From Chamaecyparis obtusa (lineage: Eukaryota; Streptophyta; Pinopsida; Cupressales; Cupressaceae), in NCBI GenBank assembly GCA_027943335.1, contig BSBK01007029.1, forward strand, positions 1,178,001-1,242,000: a stretch of DNA of 64,000 bases, written 5' to 3'. Each line of letters starts with the position of its first letter. The first letter of the stretch is position 1. The notes beneath the pieces were generated by a model. That model had not been told where the DNA came from, searched no databases, and worked only from the letters and a program-made list of their open reading frames with translations. The translations under genes were made by a program, and so were the position numbers. Shown one piece after another: positions 27,601-39,426 of this stretch.

Positions 27601-30600
27601 CTCGAAACCTTGTTGGCACAACAGGTAACTATCAGGACCCAACCGTTCATCTTGGACTTTGTGGTAATCCCTCTGAAGCAGAAGGGGTACGATGCCATCC
27701 TAGGGAGGGGGTGACTCGTGACTGCCAGAGCTAATCATAACTGTAAAAGGAACATTCTATCATTTGAGAAGGGGGGAAGAAAGTTTGTGGTAGATCTCAC
27801 AACGCAGATGGTCGGAGAAGAAATGGCATCCTCTTTCGATTTGGAATCAGACGACGGAATAGGCGAAGGGGAAGGAAGTATGGAGCCCAACGCGGAAGGG
27901 ATACTGAAACTGGAGGATGATACAGACTCCATGGATGACCTATTCCACTGGCAGATAGGCGACTATGAATTAATTTCGCCATCCTGTAATATACTAGAGA
28001 TCGAGGAAGAGCCAGAATTTTTTCCCTCCAAGTACAATGAGTACAACGAAGGGGATGCGAAAGTAAGAAAAATCCAGATGCATAAATTTGATGAGCAAAA
28101 CTCATTGAGGTATAAGGAGTCGTTTGTCAAACCGATGAATCTGGGCAAGGAAGAGAAATCTAAGATCATTCTTGTTTGTGACGATTGGAATCTTGTGTGG
28201 AAGACCACAACCTTCAAAATATTTATTCTCCTTCTTATGTACCGGCAAGAGATCGTGGTCCTTGTAGAATTTATGGTTCCAAGCCTTTGGATCACCATTG
28301 AAAACAAACTCGGCTATAGGGAAAGCTTGAGGGAACGACTGGACTATGAGATTAAGCGAGGAAAATTTCGGGAAGTTAGTAGCTACGACAGGGCTAACAA
28401 GTTGTGGACTCTCGACGGATTGGAGATGCATGATTCCATTAATAGCTCCAAATTGAAACCTTACTCAAAGAGGATGGACCCGAGAGCAGGGACAGAGCAC
28501 CCGAGAGGATGGAAAGGGACTAGCGAGGTCAAACAGGCGACTTGAGAGCCGGAGGATGGAAAGGGACTTCATAGGTCAGGTAGGCGACCTGAGATCCGTT
28601 CGTACGGGCGACCATAGAAGCATCAGAAAGATCATGAAAAAAAAAATTAAAAAAAAAAAAGAAAAAAGAGAGCACCGACGATGGTCGTATGGCAAAAAAA
28701 CGTAGGGTATTGAAAACACTGTACGGTGACATGACCGTAGGACATTTAATAACCGTATGGTTTGGTCACCGTACGACAAAGGGCATAAGGTGCCGATTAA
28801 AACCTTCATACCATCGTACGACAAATGAGGTGACGGGTTGCACAGCAAGAAAACACTTTCGTACAGACCGTACGACCACGACATGGATAAGCAAAGAGTT
28901 CTGTACGGCAAGAAGTAAAGAGGAAATATCGCACGTGCCACAAGGTAGGAAATAAAGTGGCTATACGATAGGGAATAAAGAGACCGTACGACAGGAATTA
29001 TAAAGCTCACGCGTGGAAAGGAATTACCGAATAGAAGGAACATCTGTGTGGACTGTAGGGTCGCGGAAATAGACAACTGTACAACAAGAGACGAAAAGGA
29101 AAATGCAAGTTACTTAAGTGCATCCACACGCTCGTATGGCAGAAAAAGAGGGCAAAGGAAAACGCGTGTGCTGAAGACCATTTTTATTGAAGAAAGGCTT
29201 CTGTACGGTCATAGGAAGAGGAAAAACCAAAGGTATTGTGAATGCATTTCGTACGGCAGTGGAAACAAAAATAGGTGAGTAGTACACAGTAAGTAGAACA
29301 ATACCGTACGACAGGATGACACAGTTGGTACGGCTAAAAGGAAGAGAAACAATTATTGACGACAAGGAGTGGCAGTAGCAAGAGGAAGGTTCTGTAAAAA
29401 AAAACGACAAATAAAAACAGTTCCTATTGAATAACGTATGGTACCGAAGGGAAGGACATAAGCAGGTCGTGTAGAAAACATAAGCGGTTGACAGACAGAG
29501 TATGTGATCGGAAGAAAATCACAAAAATGGTGTGTTCCATGGAGTTCTGTGTGGGTTGGGGCATCGAAAATGGCAGGAGGAAATTATTCAATTATCGGCC
29601 TTTGGGAAGTGTGACCAGTTGATGAGACCCGGAGGTGTTGCAGGCATGGATTGTCTGCATGCCGGAGGTGGAGAGAGCACTGGAGCAAGCCTTTCGAGAG
29701 GGGTACTACGCTTTGAGGCACTCAGAGTAGGTGTTGGCTGGATGTGAGGCTGTCTTGGTGGATGCATCGAGAGCTCGGGAGGAGTTGACCACCGAGTTGG
29801 AGGCAGTAGAGTGACACTTGGCTTAGCGTACCTAGGAGTTGGTAGTGGAGAAGGTGGCACGGATGGCTATCGTGGTTAGATTGGCTCGGGAGACAGTATT
29901 GTTTGAACAAGAGTTAGCGGAGGCTACAGTTGAAAAGTGTGTTTTGGAGACAGGGTTGGTCAGGCACGGGAGGAATGTGATGTGACGGAAAAAGACCTAC
30001 TGGAAGCAACATTGATGGGGAGGGTGGCACTTTAGTTTTTTTCAGGGACGCCCCTCTGCCCCTTCTTTTTAGTGATTTTCTTATTCTATGTAGTGTATTT
30101 CATCTCCCTTTTGTTGTGAAGTTGTCGGAGATGACTTTGTTTTTTGGGGGGGATGATGTTGTCGGGATAAGTGTATGTACGGGTTATTATGTTAATAAAG
30201 TATTATGTTAGCCTCGGTCGTTAGTGATCGAGAGGTTAGACAGTTGCGTCATGACTTTTCGGTCGTGGCCCTTCGGGTAGTTTATATACCCTCTCGGAGG
30301 ATGGACACAAAAGATGTTATTGTATTATCCTTATGTTCTAAATGGACTTGCCAATCTTGAATAATTAATGAAAGCATCTATTGTTCTCTGATATATCCTG
30401 TATTTATTATATTTCTTGTTCTATGTCTATGCAATATTAAGTTTACCCTAGCAGGCAAACAGACTTCATTAAATTTGTTTTAAGAAATCATCCAGAAGAC
30501 TTGGTCGTTGGAAACCTAAACACAAAAATTCAAATGAGGAGAAGACTTGCCAATACTACAGAGCATGCACATTTTTGCTTTCTATCCAAGATAGAACCAA

Positions 30601-33600
30601 AGATCTTTAATGAAGCAAGTGAAGACAAATTTTGGGTAAAAGCAATGGAGGAAGAGTTGGACCAAATTGAAAAGAATAACACTTGGGAAATTGTTCCAAG
30701 ACCCAAAGATAAAAATGTTATTTGAACCAAGTGGGTATTTTGAAACAAGGTGAATGCAAATGGAGAGATCACAAGGAACAAAGCAAGACTTGTTTGCAAA
30801 GGCTTTCTCAAGTGGAGTATATTTTGAAGAGACATTTACCCTAGTTGCAAAGTTGGAAGCAATTAGGATGTTTCTAGCATTTTCAAGTTACAAGAAGTTC
30901 AAAGTCTACTAAATGGATGTGAAATCAGCTTTCCTAAATGGAGACTTGGAAGAAGAGGTGTATATTGAACAACCTAAGGGATTTATATTATCAGAAAAGA
31001 AAGACCAAGTGTGCAAACTCAAGAAAGCACTCTATTAGTTGTGGTAGTATATGTGGATGACATCATTTTTGGTGGATGTATGGAAAGGATGTGTGAATAA
31101 TTTTCTTTAAATATGCAAAAAGAGTTCAAAATGTTAATGCTCGGGGAGTTATCCTTCCTTGGATTACAAATTTCACAATCAAATGAAGGCATATTCATAT
31201 CTCAAACTAAATATATTAGAGAAATGTTGACTAAATTTGGAATGGAAGGTTGTAATCTAGTCAACACTCCAATGGTCATAGGTTGCAAGCTCAGCAAAAA
31301 TGATGAATCTCTTGAAGCAAATCAACTCAATATAGATCTATGATTGAAAGTCTCTTATATGTGATAGCCACAAGGCCTGACATCATGCAAGCAGTTGGAT
31401 TGGTGGCACGATTTCAAGAAACACCAAAAGATGCTCATGTTCATGCAGTTAAGAGGATACTTAAGAATCTAAAAGGTTATATGTACCTAGGTTTATGGTA
31501 CCCAAGAGGAGAAGATCTTACTCTCACAACATACACAGATGCGGATTGGGCTGGTAATATTGATGATAGAAAGAGCACAAGTGGTGGAGCATTTTTTCTT
31601 AGGAATAGTCTAGTATCCCGGTAAGAAAAAAGCTTTAGATTCTTTATCCATAGCAGAGGCCAAGTATATTGCAGTAGTAGCCTGTTGTACACAAGTATTA
31701 TGGATGAAAAATAATATTGAAAATCTTGTTATACAACATCAATTAACATAGACAACTCCTTTATAATAACCTGCAACAATGCAATAGTTCAATGGCACCA
31801 CATTTCTTGCTTTGTTCAATCAAGGGAAGACAAACCTTAGTCTAAAGGCCATACAAATACAAGTTTGTTTTGAACACTCAACCACTGACTTGGAAGACTT
31901 CTCACAGTATCCTTGGGGTGAGTTCCTTGAGCATTCAATTCAAAACATGCACTACTGTACACTGTCATAATTTAACACAACCTCTTTGTACACTGTCACA
32001 CCCTGTCTTCTTGGGACTGTCAACCATAACTCATGAGAGACACCACATAGCGCTGTGAGACTTTGAGGGATTGTAGTTCATATTGGCATAGACCTCCACA
32101 CTAAATTTCCTGGTTTTCTAGTGATGGCAAGGCAAGTTATGCAATAAACACATCGACTAGAAACCCTAGGCAGGGTTCTGGACTGTTTTTACTAAAAATG
32201 CAATAACTTATGCAAAACTTAATGAAATGACTCCAAACAAAAACCAAAAGTTTTATATTTCATAGCTTCATGGTCCTCATGCCTGCCCTCGACCATATTA
32301 GGTCATACAAAACTGTACCAAGCAAGTTTCTTGCTGTTTCACAGTAAAAAATCTTCAATTAACACTAAAATGGTCATAACTTCGACAACAGAATGAAAAT
32401 TCATGAAACAAAAAGTATCTGAAAGAGGAAAGGTTCCTTCAACTTATCCAATTGGTTTTCAGGCTGTACCAATCCGTACAACGCCGTACCAAAGGTTTTT
32501 GTAGCCTGTAACACAGAAAATGCAAGTTGGAACGTGTAAAAATGAGTTTTCTTTTATTCCATCCTTCTCCAACCCTGGCATTCAAGTTTGGAATGACATA
32601 TTTATTCATTTGCAACCATTTCCTACTGTCTCGCCGACCACCAAGTGCCCATAACAAAAAATGCAACTTTTACAACTTTATCTTGACAACGTTTTACAAC
32701 ATTGACAACTTTGACATGACAACTTTTGCAACATTTACATCTTTGGACAACTTGTTATTGAAACATGCTAAAATGGATCAAAATGATCCCAAGTCGTCTT
32801 AAATGACCTTATTGGATCAAAACACATCCAAAACAACCTAAAACCAAAGATGGCCCTATGCATTCCATGTTGCCCCTGCATCGGAAGAACTATTTGATGC
32901 GATAAAAGATAGAGAAGGTTTGCGTTTGAAGGCGCAAACTTCTCCTTAGACTTAAAATTGGTCTGTTCCTCTGAATCTGCAAATTGTTCGGAACTGTATA
33001 GGCTCATAGAACACTTAAGGACTCACCCTCTGCCCATGTATCTGAATTATTGCAGATATTACTGCAAGATAGTAATAACAGTAATCCAAACAACCGCTTC
33101 AGGATGCTCACAATTCTTCTGCAACAGGAATTACTGTTTGTCTTTGCCGATATCACCGATTTTATCCGCAGGATAAAAACATAGTCAAGCAGAGACTCAC
33201 GACCCCAACAATCCAGTTACTTTCTGACTATGCTCTTCTCCAATGTTCTTGGCGGCAGGCCTAAGCATATGTGATTTGTAAGCTCTGATTTAATTCACTT
33301 TAGAATTAATACTTTATAGCTGCACAAATGTAAATCGTAGCCTTTGTATGATGCCCATCTTCAGATGATTGATTAAATTCTCAGATTATAATATTCTGCT
33401 AATAGAAGACCTGTCAATACTAAATATTGACTTAATCACAATCACAATAACATGAATTACTTGTCCTCCTTAACTTGATTCCTGCAGATGATAAGAATTC
33501 TGCCAATATTTATCTGCTCAGGCTATACATTTATTATTGCCAATATTAATATGGTCCGCCCTTTGTTATGTCGGCTTCTTCATTAATAGCTTCTCACATC

Positions 33601-36600
33601 CAAACACGAGCGACACTTAAATGCCTTCCATTTGCAATTGTACAATCCTTTAATATAATTGCAATTGCCTCAAATGGTAAATGAATCTATTAATGCAAAT
33701 TTGGCACATATGTAGACCCCATCGCAAATCCACCCCTTTGGAAGAACTATGTTTTCATCCAGCTCTCCTATCTGTTAATAATTATAGCCTTTCGGCTAAG
33801 ATCAAATTGGACAAATAATTAATAGTTATTAATTATACCCTTGCTAACTTGTGCGATTTTATGATAATAATAATATTATTATAAAATGCAAGTAATTAAA
33901 TATATATGGTGTTAATTAATTAAGGGCCCATAATTAGGCCAAGTCGGCCCTCTTGGAATGGTGAAAAAATTAATATCAAACACATATATATGCTGATCGA
34001 TTCTAGGAGAGAAATCATCAAAAACATAACATGTATTTCTTCTCCTAGAATCAGAGATATACAAAATATTCTGCTTGGAGCAAATTTATCTTGGAGCAGC
34101 AATTGTGCAGATTGGAGTGCGATCTAGGGCAGAATTGAGGATCTATTTAGGCGAAGCTTGGATCAGACTTCTACTCCAGCCATTGCTAATATCGATCCAA
34201 TCTTATTGAGGCAATTCAGATCTGGTTAGAAGTGCAAATTCAAGAGCTTGAATTCGCATACTTAGAGAACCAAATTTCACCTACCTAGGGCTGGAAGTCG
34301 GACCTGTGGTTGCAGCATCAGATCGTTTCATTGAAGGCAGATCCACATTGGATTTCAGCATAGTTGAAGTACAAATCGGGTACTATCCTTCCATCTTGTT
34401 CCTATGTTATTTTGTTTCAATTTTAAAAGGCATCTATAGATTGTTCTTTTCCTTGCATTAATCTGAAATCTTAACATGGTATCAGAGCGTAGGTAGAGCT
34501 AAAGATCATATTCAGATTATTAGGAAAAACAGTCTCAAACTTTTAAGAATTGAAACATGGAGTACCCAGCCCTATATTCAGCCTTGTCTACCCAAACCTC
34601 AAATAAATACTCTTGGGTTATTGATAGTGGAGCTTCAAGGCATATCACTGGGTTCCGGGAAAACTTTGATTCATTTTCAGAAAACATTAAGGAAGAAGTT
34701 ACCATAGGAGATGACACCTCATATCCAATTATGGGTTTTGGGAATTGCAACATTCAAATGAAATCCGACATATCCTTGCAGCTATCTTGAGTCCTATATG
34801 TTCCGGCCATAAAGAGAAACCTAGTTTCAATATCAACACTTGAGGATAAGGGTTATAAGATTGTATTTATGGATGGGAAAGTCTTGGCTTGGACAAAAAA
34901 TTCAACATTGAAACAAGCATACACCATAAGACTAAGACACGAGTGTCTTTATAGACTTGATAGGATTTCATCTCAAGCCTTAATGGTTGAAATAATTAAC
35001 TCAAGTGATTTATGGCATAGAAGGTTAGGGCATCTAAATTTCCAAACATTATCTTCTATGGATAAAATTGTAGTAGGCTTCCCTCATTTATCTCCTAGAC
35101 ATGAAGGAGTATGCAAAGGATGTACATTAGGGAAAAATATCAAATCCTCTTTCCCTAGTAGTGAAAGCAAGACTAAGGAAATATTGGAAATAGTTCATTC
35201 CAATCTTTGTGAACCCATGTCGGTACCATCTATTCGTGGATATCTTTATTACATCATCTTTGTAGATGGTCTAGAAAGACTTGGATATATTTTCTTAAGA
35301 ACAAGGTATCCGTTGATGTTCTCAACAAATTCAAAGAGTTCAAAGCTTTAATAGAGAATCTTACAAACAAGAGGGTAAAGATTCTTAGAATGGATAATGG
35401 TGGAGAATACATTTTTGAAACCTTTAGCACCTATTGTATAGAATTAGGGATTAAGAGGGAGTTCACTGTTCCTTACAACCCTCAACAAAATGGAATAGCT
35501 GAAAGGAAGAATAGAACCATAATTGAAGTAACAAGGGCTATGTTCCATGATCAAAATCTTCATACTTCACTATGGGCCGAGGCATCCAACACTGCGGTTT
35601 ACATTCAAAATATATGTCCTCATTCAACATTAAACAATAAAACTCTCGAAGAGGCGTTTAGTGGAAACAACCCTGATGTGAGTCATCTTAGGATATTTGG
35701 TTGTCCTGTATATTTTCATGTTCCAAAAAAAAAGAGAACAAAATTGGAACCCTCAGGAAAGAAGGGAATATTTGTGGGATATAGTAAATCTACCAAGGCA
35801 TATAGGATCTATGTTCCAGGGCAAAGACATATTGAGTTGAGTAGAGATGTCATATTTGAAAAAGACCTTGTATTCTCTACCTCTAAAGATATAGCATGTG
35901 ATGAATTATTTCAATCCAACCCTCTTGAGAATCAGAGAGTATCATGATGTTATTTAGCAAAATCCAGTAAGTGAACCTAGCACTTCCATCTATAAGAAAA
36001 GACCATTATGGGCTACCAAAATGTTGGAAGATGCAAACAACTTTGTAGCTTCGGCTGGAACTTTCAGGGAAAGTAAAAGACCTAAGAAATATTCTAACTA
36101 TGTTGCATTTATGAGTGAGATTATAGATTCCGAATCTTCTTCTGTTTGTGAAGCACTTAAAATTCAGGCTTGGAGAGATGCAATGTAAGAAGAATATGGA
36201 TCCATAATGAAGAATGATGTATGGGATATTGTTCCTAGACCCAAGAACAAATCCGTGGTATCATCAAAATGGATATTCAAGATTAAACATGCTGCGGATG
36301 GTAGTATTGAGAAACATAAAGCCAGATTCGTAGCCAGAGGGTTCACTCAAAAGGAAGGAATAGATTATGAGGAGACCTTTGCTCCCGTTGCTTGATATTC
36401 CTCAGTTAGGGCAATAATTGCAATTGCAGCTTCCAAAGGTTGGAAGATCCATCAAATGGATGTTAAAATTGCATTTCTTAATGGAGAAATTGAAGAGGAA
36501 GTATATATAGAGCAACCTAAAGGATTTGTTACAAAGGATCAATAATCTTATGTGTGCAAGCTTAAGAAAGCTTTATATGGGCTCAAACAAGCTCCTCAAG

Positions 36601-39386
36601 CTTGGTTGAAAGGATTGATCGCTATCTTCAAAATCTGGGATTTTCAAAGAACGATGCAGATCCTAATCTCTATTTCAAGATATGAGATGGAAACTTGTTG
36701 ATATTAGTGCTATATGTAGATGACCTGCAAATCACAGGAGAAGAATACCTTATAGAAAATTGCAAGCAAGACCTTGCAAAGGAATTTGAAATTAAGGATT
36801 TAGGCCTTCTTCATTATTTTCTTGGTTTAGAAGTGTGGCAACAATCTCTTGGGATTATTGTGAATCAAGGGAAATATATTGTTGATATTTTAAAGAGGTT
36901 TGATATGATGGATTGTAAACCAATGTCCACACCTATGGAAACCAACCTTCTCAAGTTAAGAGAAGCCATGGCTAGTTCTGAGTTAGTAGATGCTAGTTTA
37001 TATTGTCAGATCATTGGATCTCTTATGTATCTAGTTAACACTAGACTTGATATTTGTTATGCTGTAAATGTTCTAAGTCAATTTATGGTAGAACCTAAAC
37101 AATTGCATATGAGTTCAACTGAGCATATTTTGAGATATCTTCGTGGGACCATTGAGTATGGTCTATTATACAAGAATGTAAAACTGGATCTTCATGGCTT
37201 TACAGATTCAGATTGGGCAGGATCTATTTCAGACTGGAAGAGTACATTTGGATGTTGTTTTAGCTTGGGATCAGCTATGATTTCTTGGTTTACCAAGAAA
37301 CAAAACTCCGTTGCTCAGAGTTCAATGAAAGCAGAGTATATTGCAGCTTCTCTTGGTTAAATCAACCAATGGAACCTACTGTTATTTATTGTGATAAACA
37401 GTTGCATTAAACTTGCCATCAACCCTGTGTTCCATAATAGGTCCAAACATATTGAGATTCCTTATCACTATGTCAGGGACATGGTGGAAAGAAAGGCCAT
37501 TCAATTGGAATATGTATGTACTGATGAACAAACTGCAGATATTCTCACCAAACCTTTAACAAGGGGCAAACTTGAACATTTCATTAATAAACTTGGCTTG
37601 GTGAAAATATGAGTTTGTTGTACTAACATTTCTTTTATATTTTATATAATTCATTACGGTAAAGTTATATATGAGTTCATTTATGCTTGTATGTGGATTG
37701 TGGCAGTTCACATTTATATTTTATGGATATCATAGAGTTGATATTTCTTGGATCTGGGATCCACATTTAAGTATTGGTGACATCATGGACTTGATATTCG
37801 TTAGACCAATGCTTGATGATATCATGGATTTGATATCTCTTGGATCAGGGATCCACACTTGAGCATATGGTGGACATCATGGACTTGATGTCTGAAGGCC
37901 ATTGCTCTGAGCTTTTAGTGAATATCATGGACTTGATATTCGTTAGACCAATGCTCTTGATATCATGGATTTGATATCTATTGAGTTAAGGTGACTCTTG
38001 GTTAACATCATGGACTTGATGTTACTGTAATTTGAGAATTTGGTAATATAATGTTATCATGAATATTATGGACTTGATATTCTTGTGGACCTGATCAATC
38101 CACAAATCGGAAGGATAACGTTATGGAGCCAAATTATAATATACATATAGATTTGTGGTAGATAGGATCTACCTTCATAGATATGGAATCTATGACATCT
38201 CAGGATAGGGTATCCGAGATGCTTATGTTTTTGTTTCCACTATCAAGGATGATAGTTAAGGGTGTGTCCTGGTATAGATGGGATCTATAGTTTGATCTTA
38301 CCCTCAAGACTAAGAGGGAGTGTTAATAATTATAGCCTTTCGGCTAAGATCAAATTGGACAAATAATTAATAGTTATTAACTATATCCTTGCTAACTTGT
38401 GTGATTTTATAATAATAATAACATTATTATAAAATGCAAGTAATTAAATATATATGGTGTTAATTAATTAAGGACCCATAATTAGGCCAAGTTGGCCCTC
38501 TTGGAAGGGTGACAAAATTAGTATCAAACACATATATATGCTGATCAATTCTAGGAGAGAAATCGTAAAAAACATAACATGTATTTCTTCTTCTAGAATC
38601 AGAGATGTACAAAATATTCTGCTTGGAGCAAATTTATCTTGGAGCAGCAATTGTGCAGATTGGAGTGCGATCTAGGGCAGAATTGAGGATCTATTTAGGC
38701 GAAGCTTGGATCAGACTTCTACTCCAGCAATTGCTAATATTGATCCAATCTTATTGAGGCAATTCAGATTTGGTTAGAAGTGCGAATTCAAGAGCTTGAA
38801 TTCGCATACTTGAAGAACCAAATTTCACCTACCTAGGGCTGGAAATCGGACCTGTGGTTGCAGCATCAGATCGTTTCATTGAAGGCAGATCCACATTGGA
38901 TTTCAGCATAGTTGAAGTACAAATCGGGTACTATCCTTACATCTTGTTGCTATGGTATTTTGTTTCAATTTTAAAAGGCATCTATAGATTGTTCTTTTCC
39001 TTGCATTAATCTGAAATCTTAACACTATCAAACTCTTGAAGGTTTTAGTCTCCAGAAATTCCCAATTGTTTATCAAATTCAAACATGTCCAAAACATCAC
39101 CAAGATCCCTCTATTAAAGATCTCTAGGAGGCATCTAGAAGTTGGGCTGACTTGAGAAATATATTTAATAAAGTGACCTTATAATAATATATTATTACTT
39201 TATATTCATTTAATTAAATTAATTAATATTCAGTCTGTTAAGATTTTTAGCATTGTGGCAAATGTAATAGCACTGTCTGATTGTATGTGTTTTCCAAATG
39301 CAACAATCTCTTGCATTTATATTGAGAATGAGCCAAGAAGAGACATGTCCCTTCATTATTATGTAATTAATATAATGACAATTATG

Positions 39387-39426
<40 letters not shown>

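Larger units (their letters stand above)
24968..30461 (+). mobile_element. RT-less Gypsy-type LTR element G
   Basis: LTRs 24968-25272 and 30157-30461 are both 305 bp, with about 18 differences counted by eye. Flanks are aactt and gactt (4 of 5). PBS TGGCGCCGTTGCC follows at 25275, a type common in plant Ty3/Gypsy elements. A purine-rich tract tttttgggggggga precedes the right LTR. Coding is gag, zinc knuckles, protease and an integrase tail in one frame with stops; reverse transcriptase, RNase H and the integrase core are absent. A region rich in CGTACGG words and a coiled-coil frame follow. Confidence 0.88.
16540..31790 (+). mobile_element. Copia element B (SIRE/Maximus-like), nested and 3'-truncated
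   Basis: Order on the + strand: LTR 16540-18300, PBS, gag, protease, integrase, then RT and RNase H. It is split by element C (21367-24699) and element G (24968-30461). It inserted into the gag of element A. Coding parts carry stops and frameshifts. No second copy of its LTR was found after the RNase H remnant, so the 3' end seems lost near 31790. The long gag with a coiled C-terminal region suggests the SIRE/Maximus lineage. Confidence 0.8.
33773..39024 (+). mobile_element. Copia element H: pol without gag
   Basis: LTRs 33773-34476 and 38321-39024 (both 704 bp, few differences) are flanked by a perfect 5-bp duplication CTATC (33768-33772, 39025-39029). PBS tggtatcagagcgtagg follows the 5' LTR; PPT agactaagagggag precedes the 3' LTR. 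The interior starts at the protease: capsid and zinc knuckle are absent although F of the same lineage has them. Integrase, RT and RNase H are recognisable but carry stops and frameshifts. A hairpin array (37730-38110) lies before the PPT. Confidence 0.93.

Noticed and set aside
26928..27698. 256-codon minus-strand frame
   Set aside because: Antisense shadow of the gag-protease region of element G; no motif of its own.
29588..29860. Minus-strand Pro/Ser-rich frame
   Set aside because: It is the shadow of the plus-strand coiled-coil frame of element G.
31791..33772. 3' LTR of element B or remaining part of element A
   Set aside because: No match to the LTR start at 16540 or to pol of A was seen; both seem to be lost.
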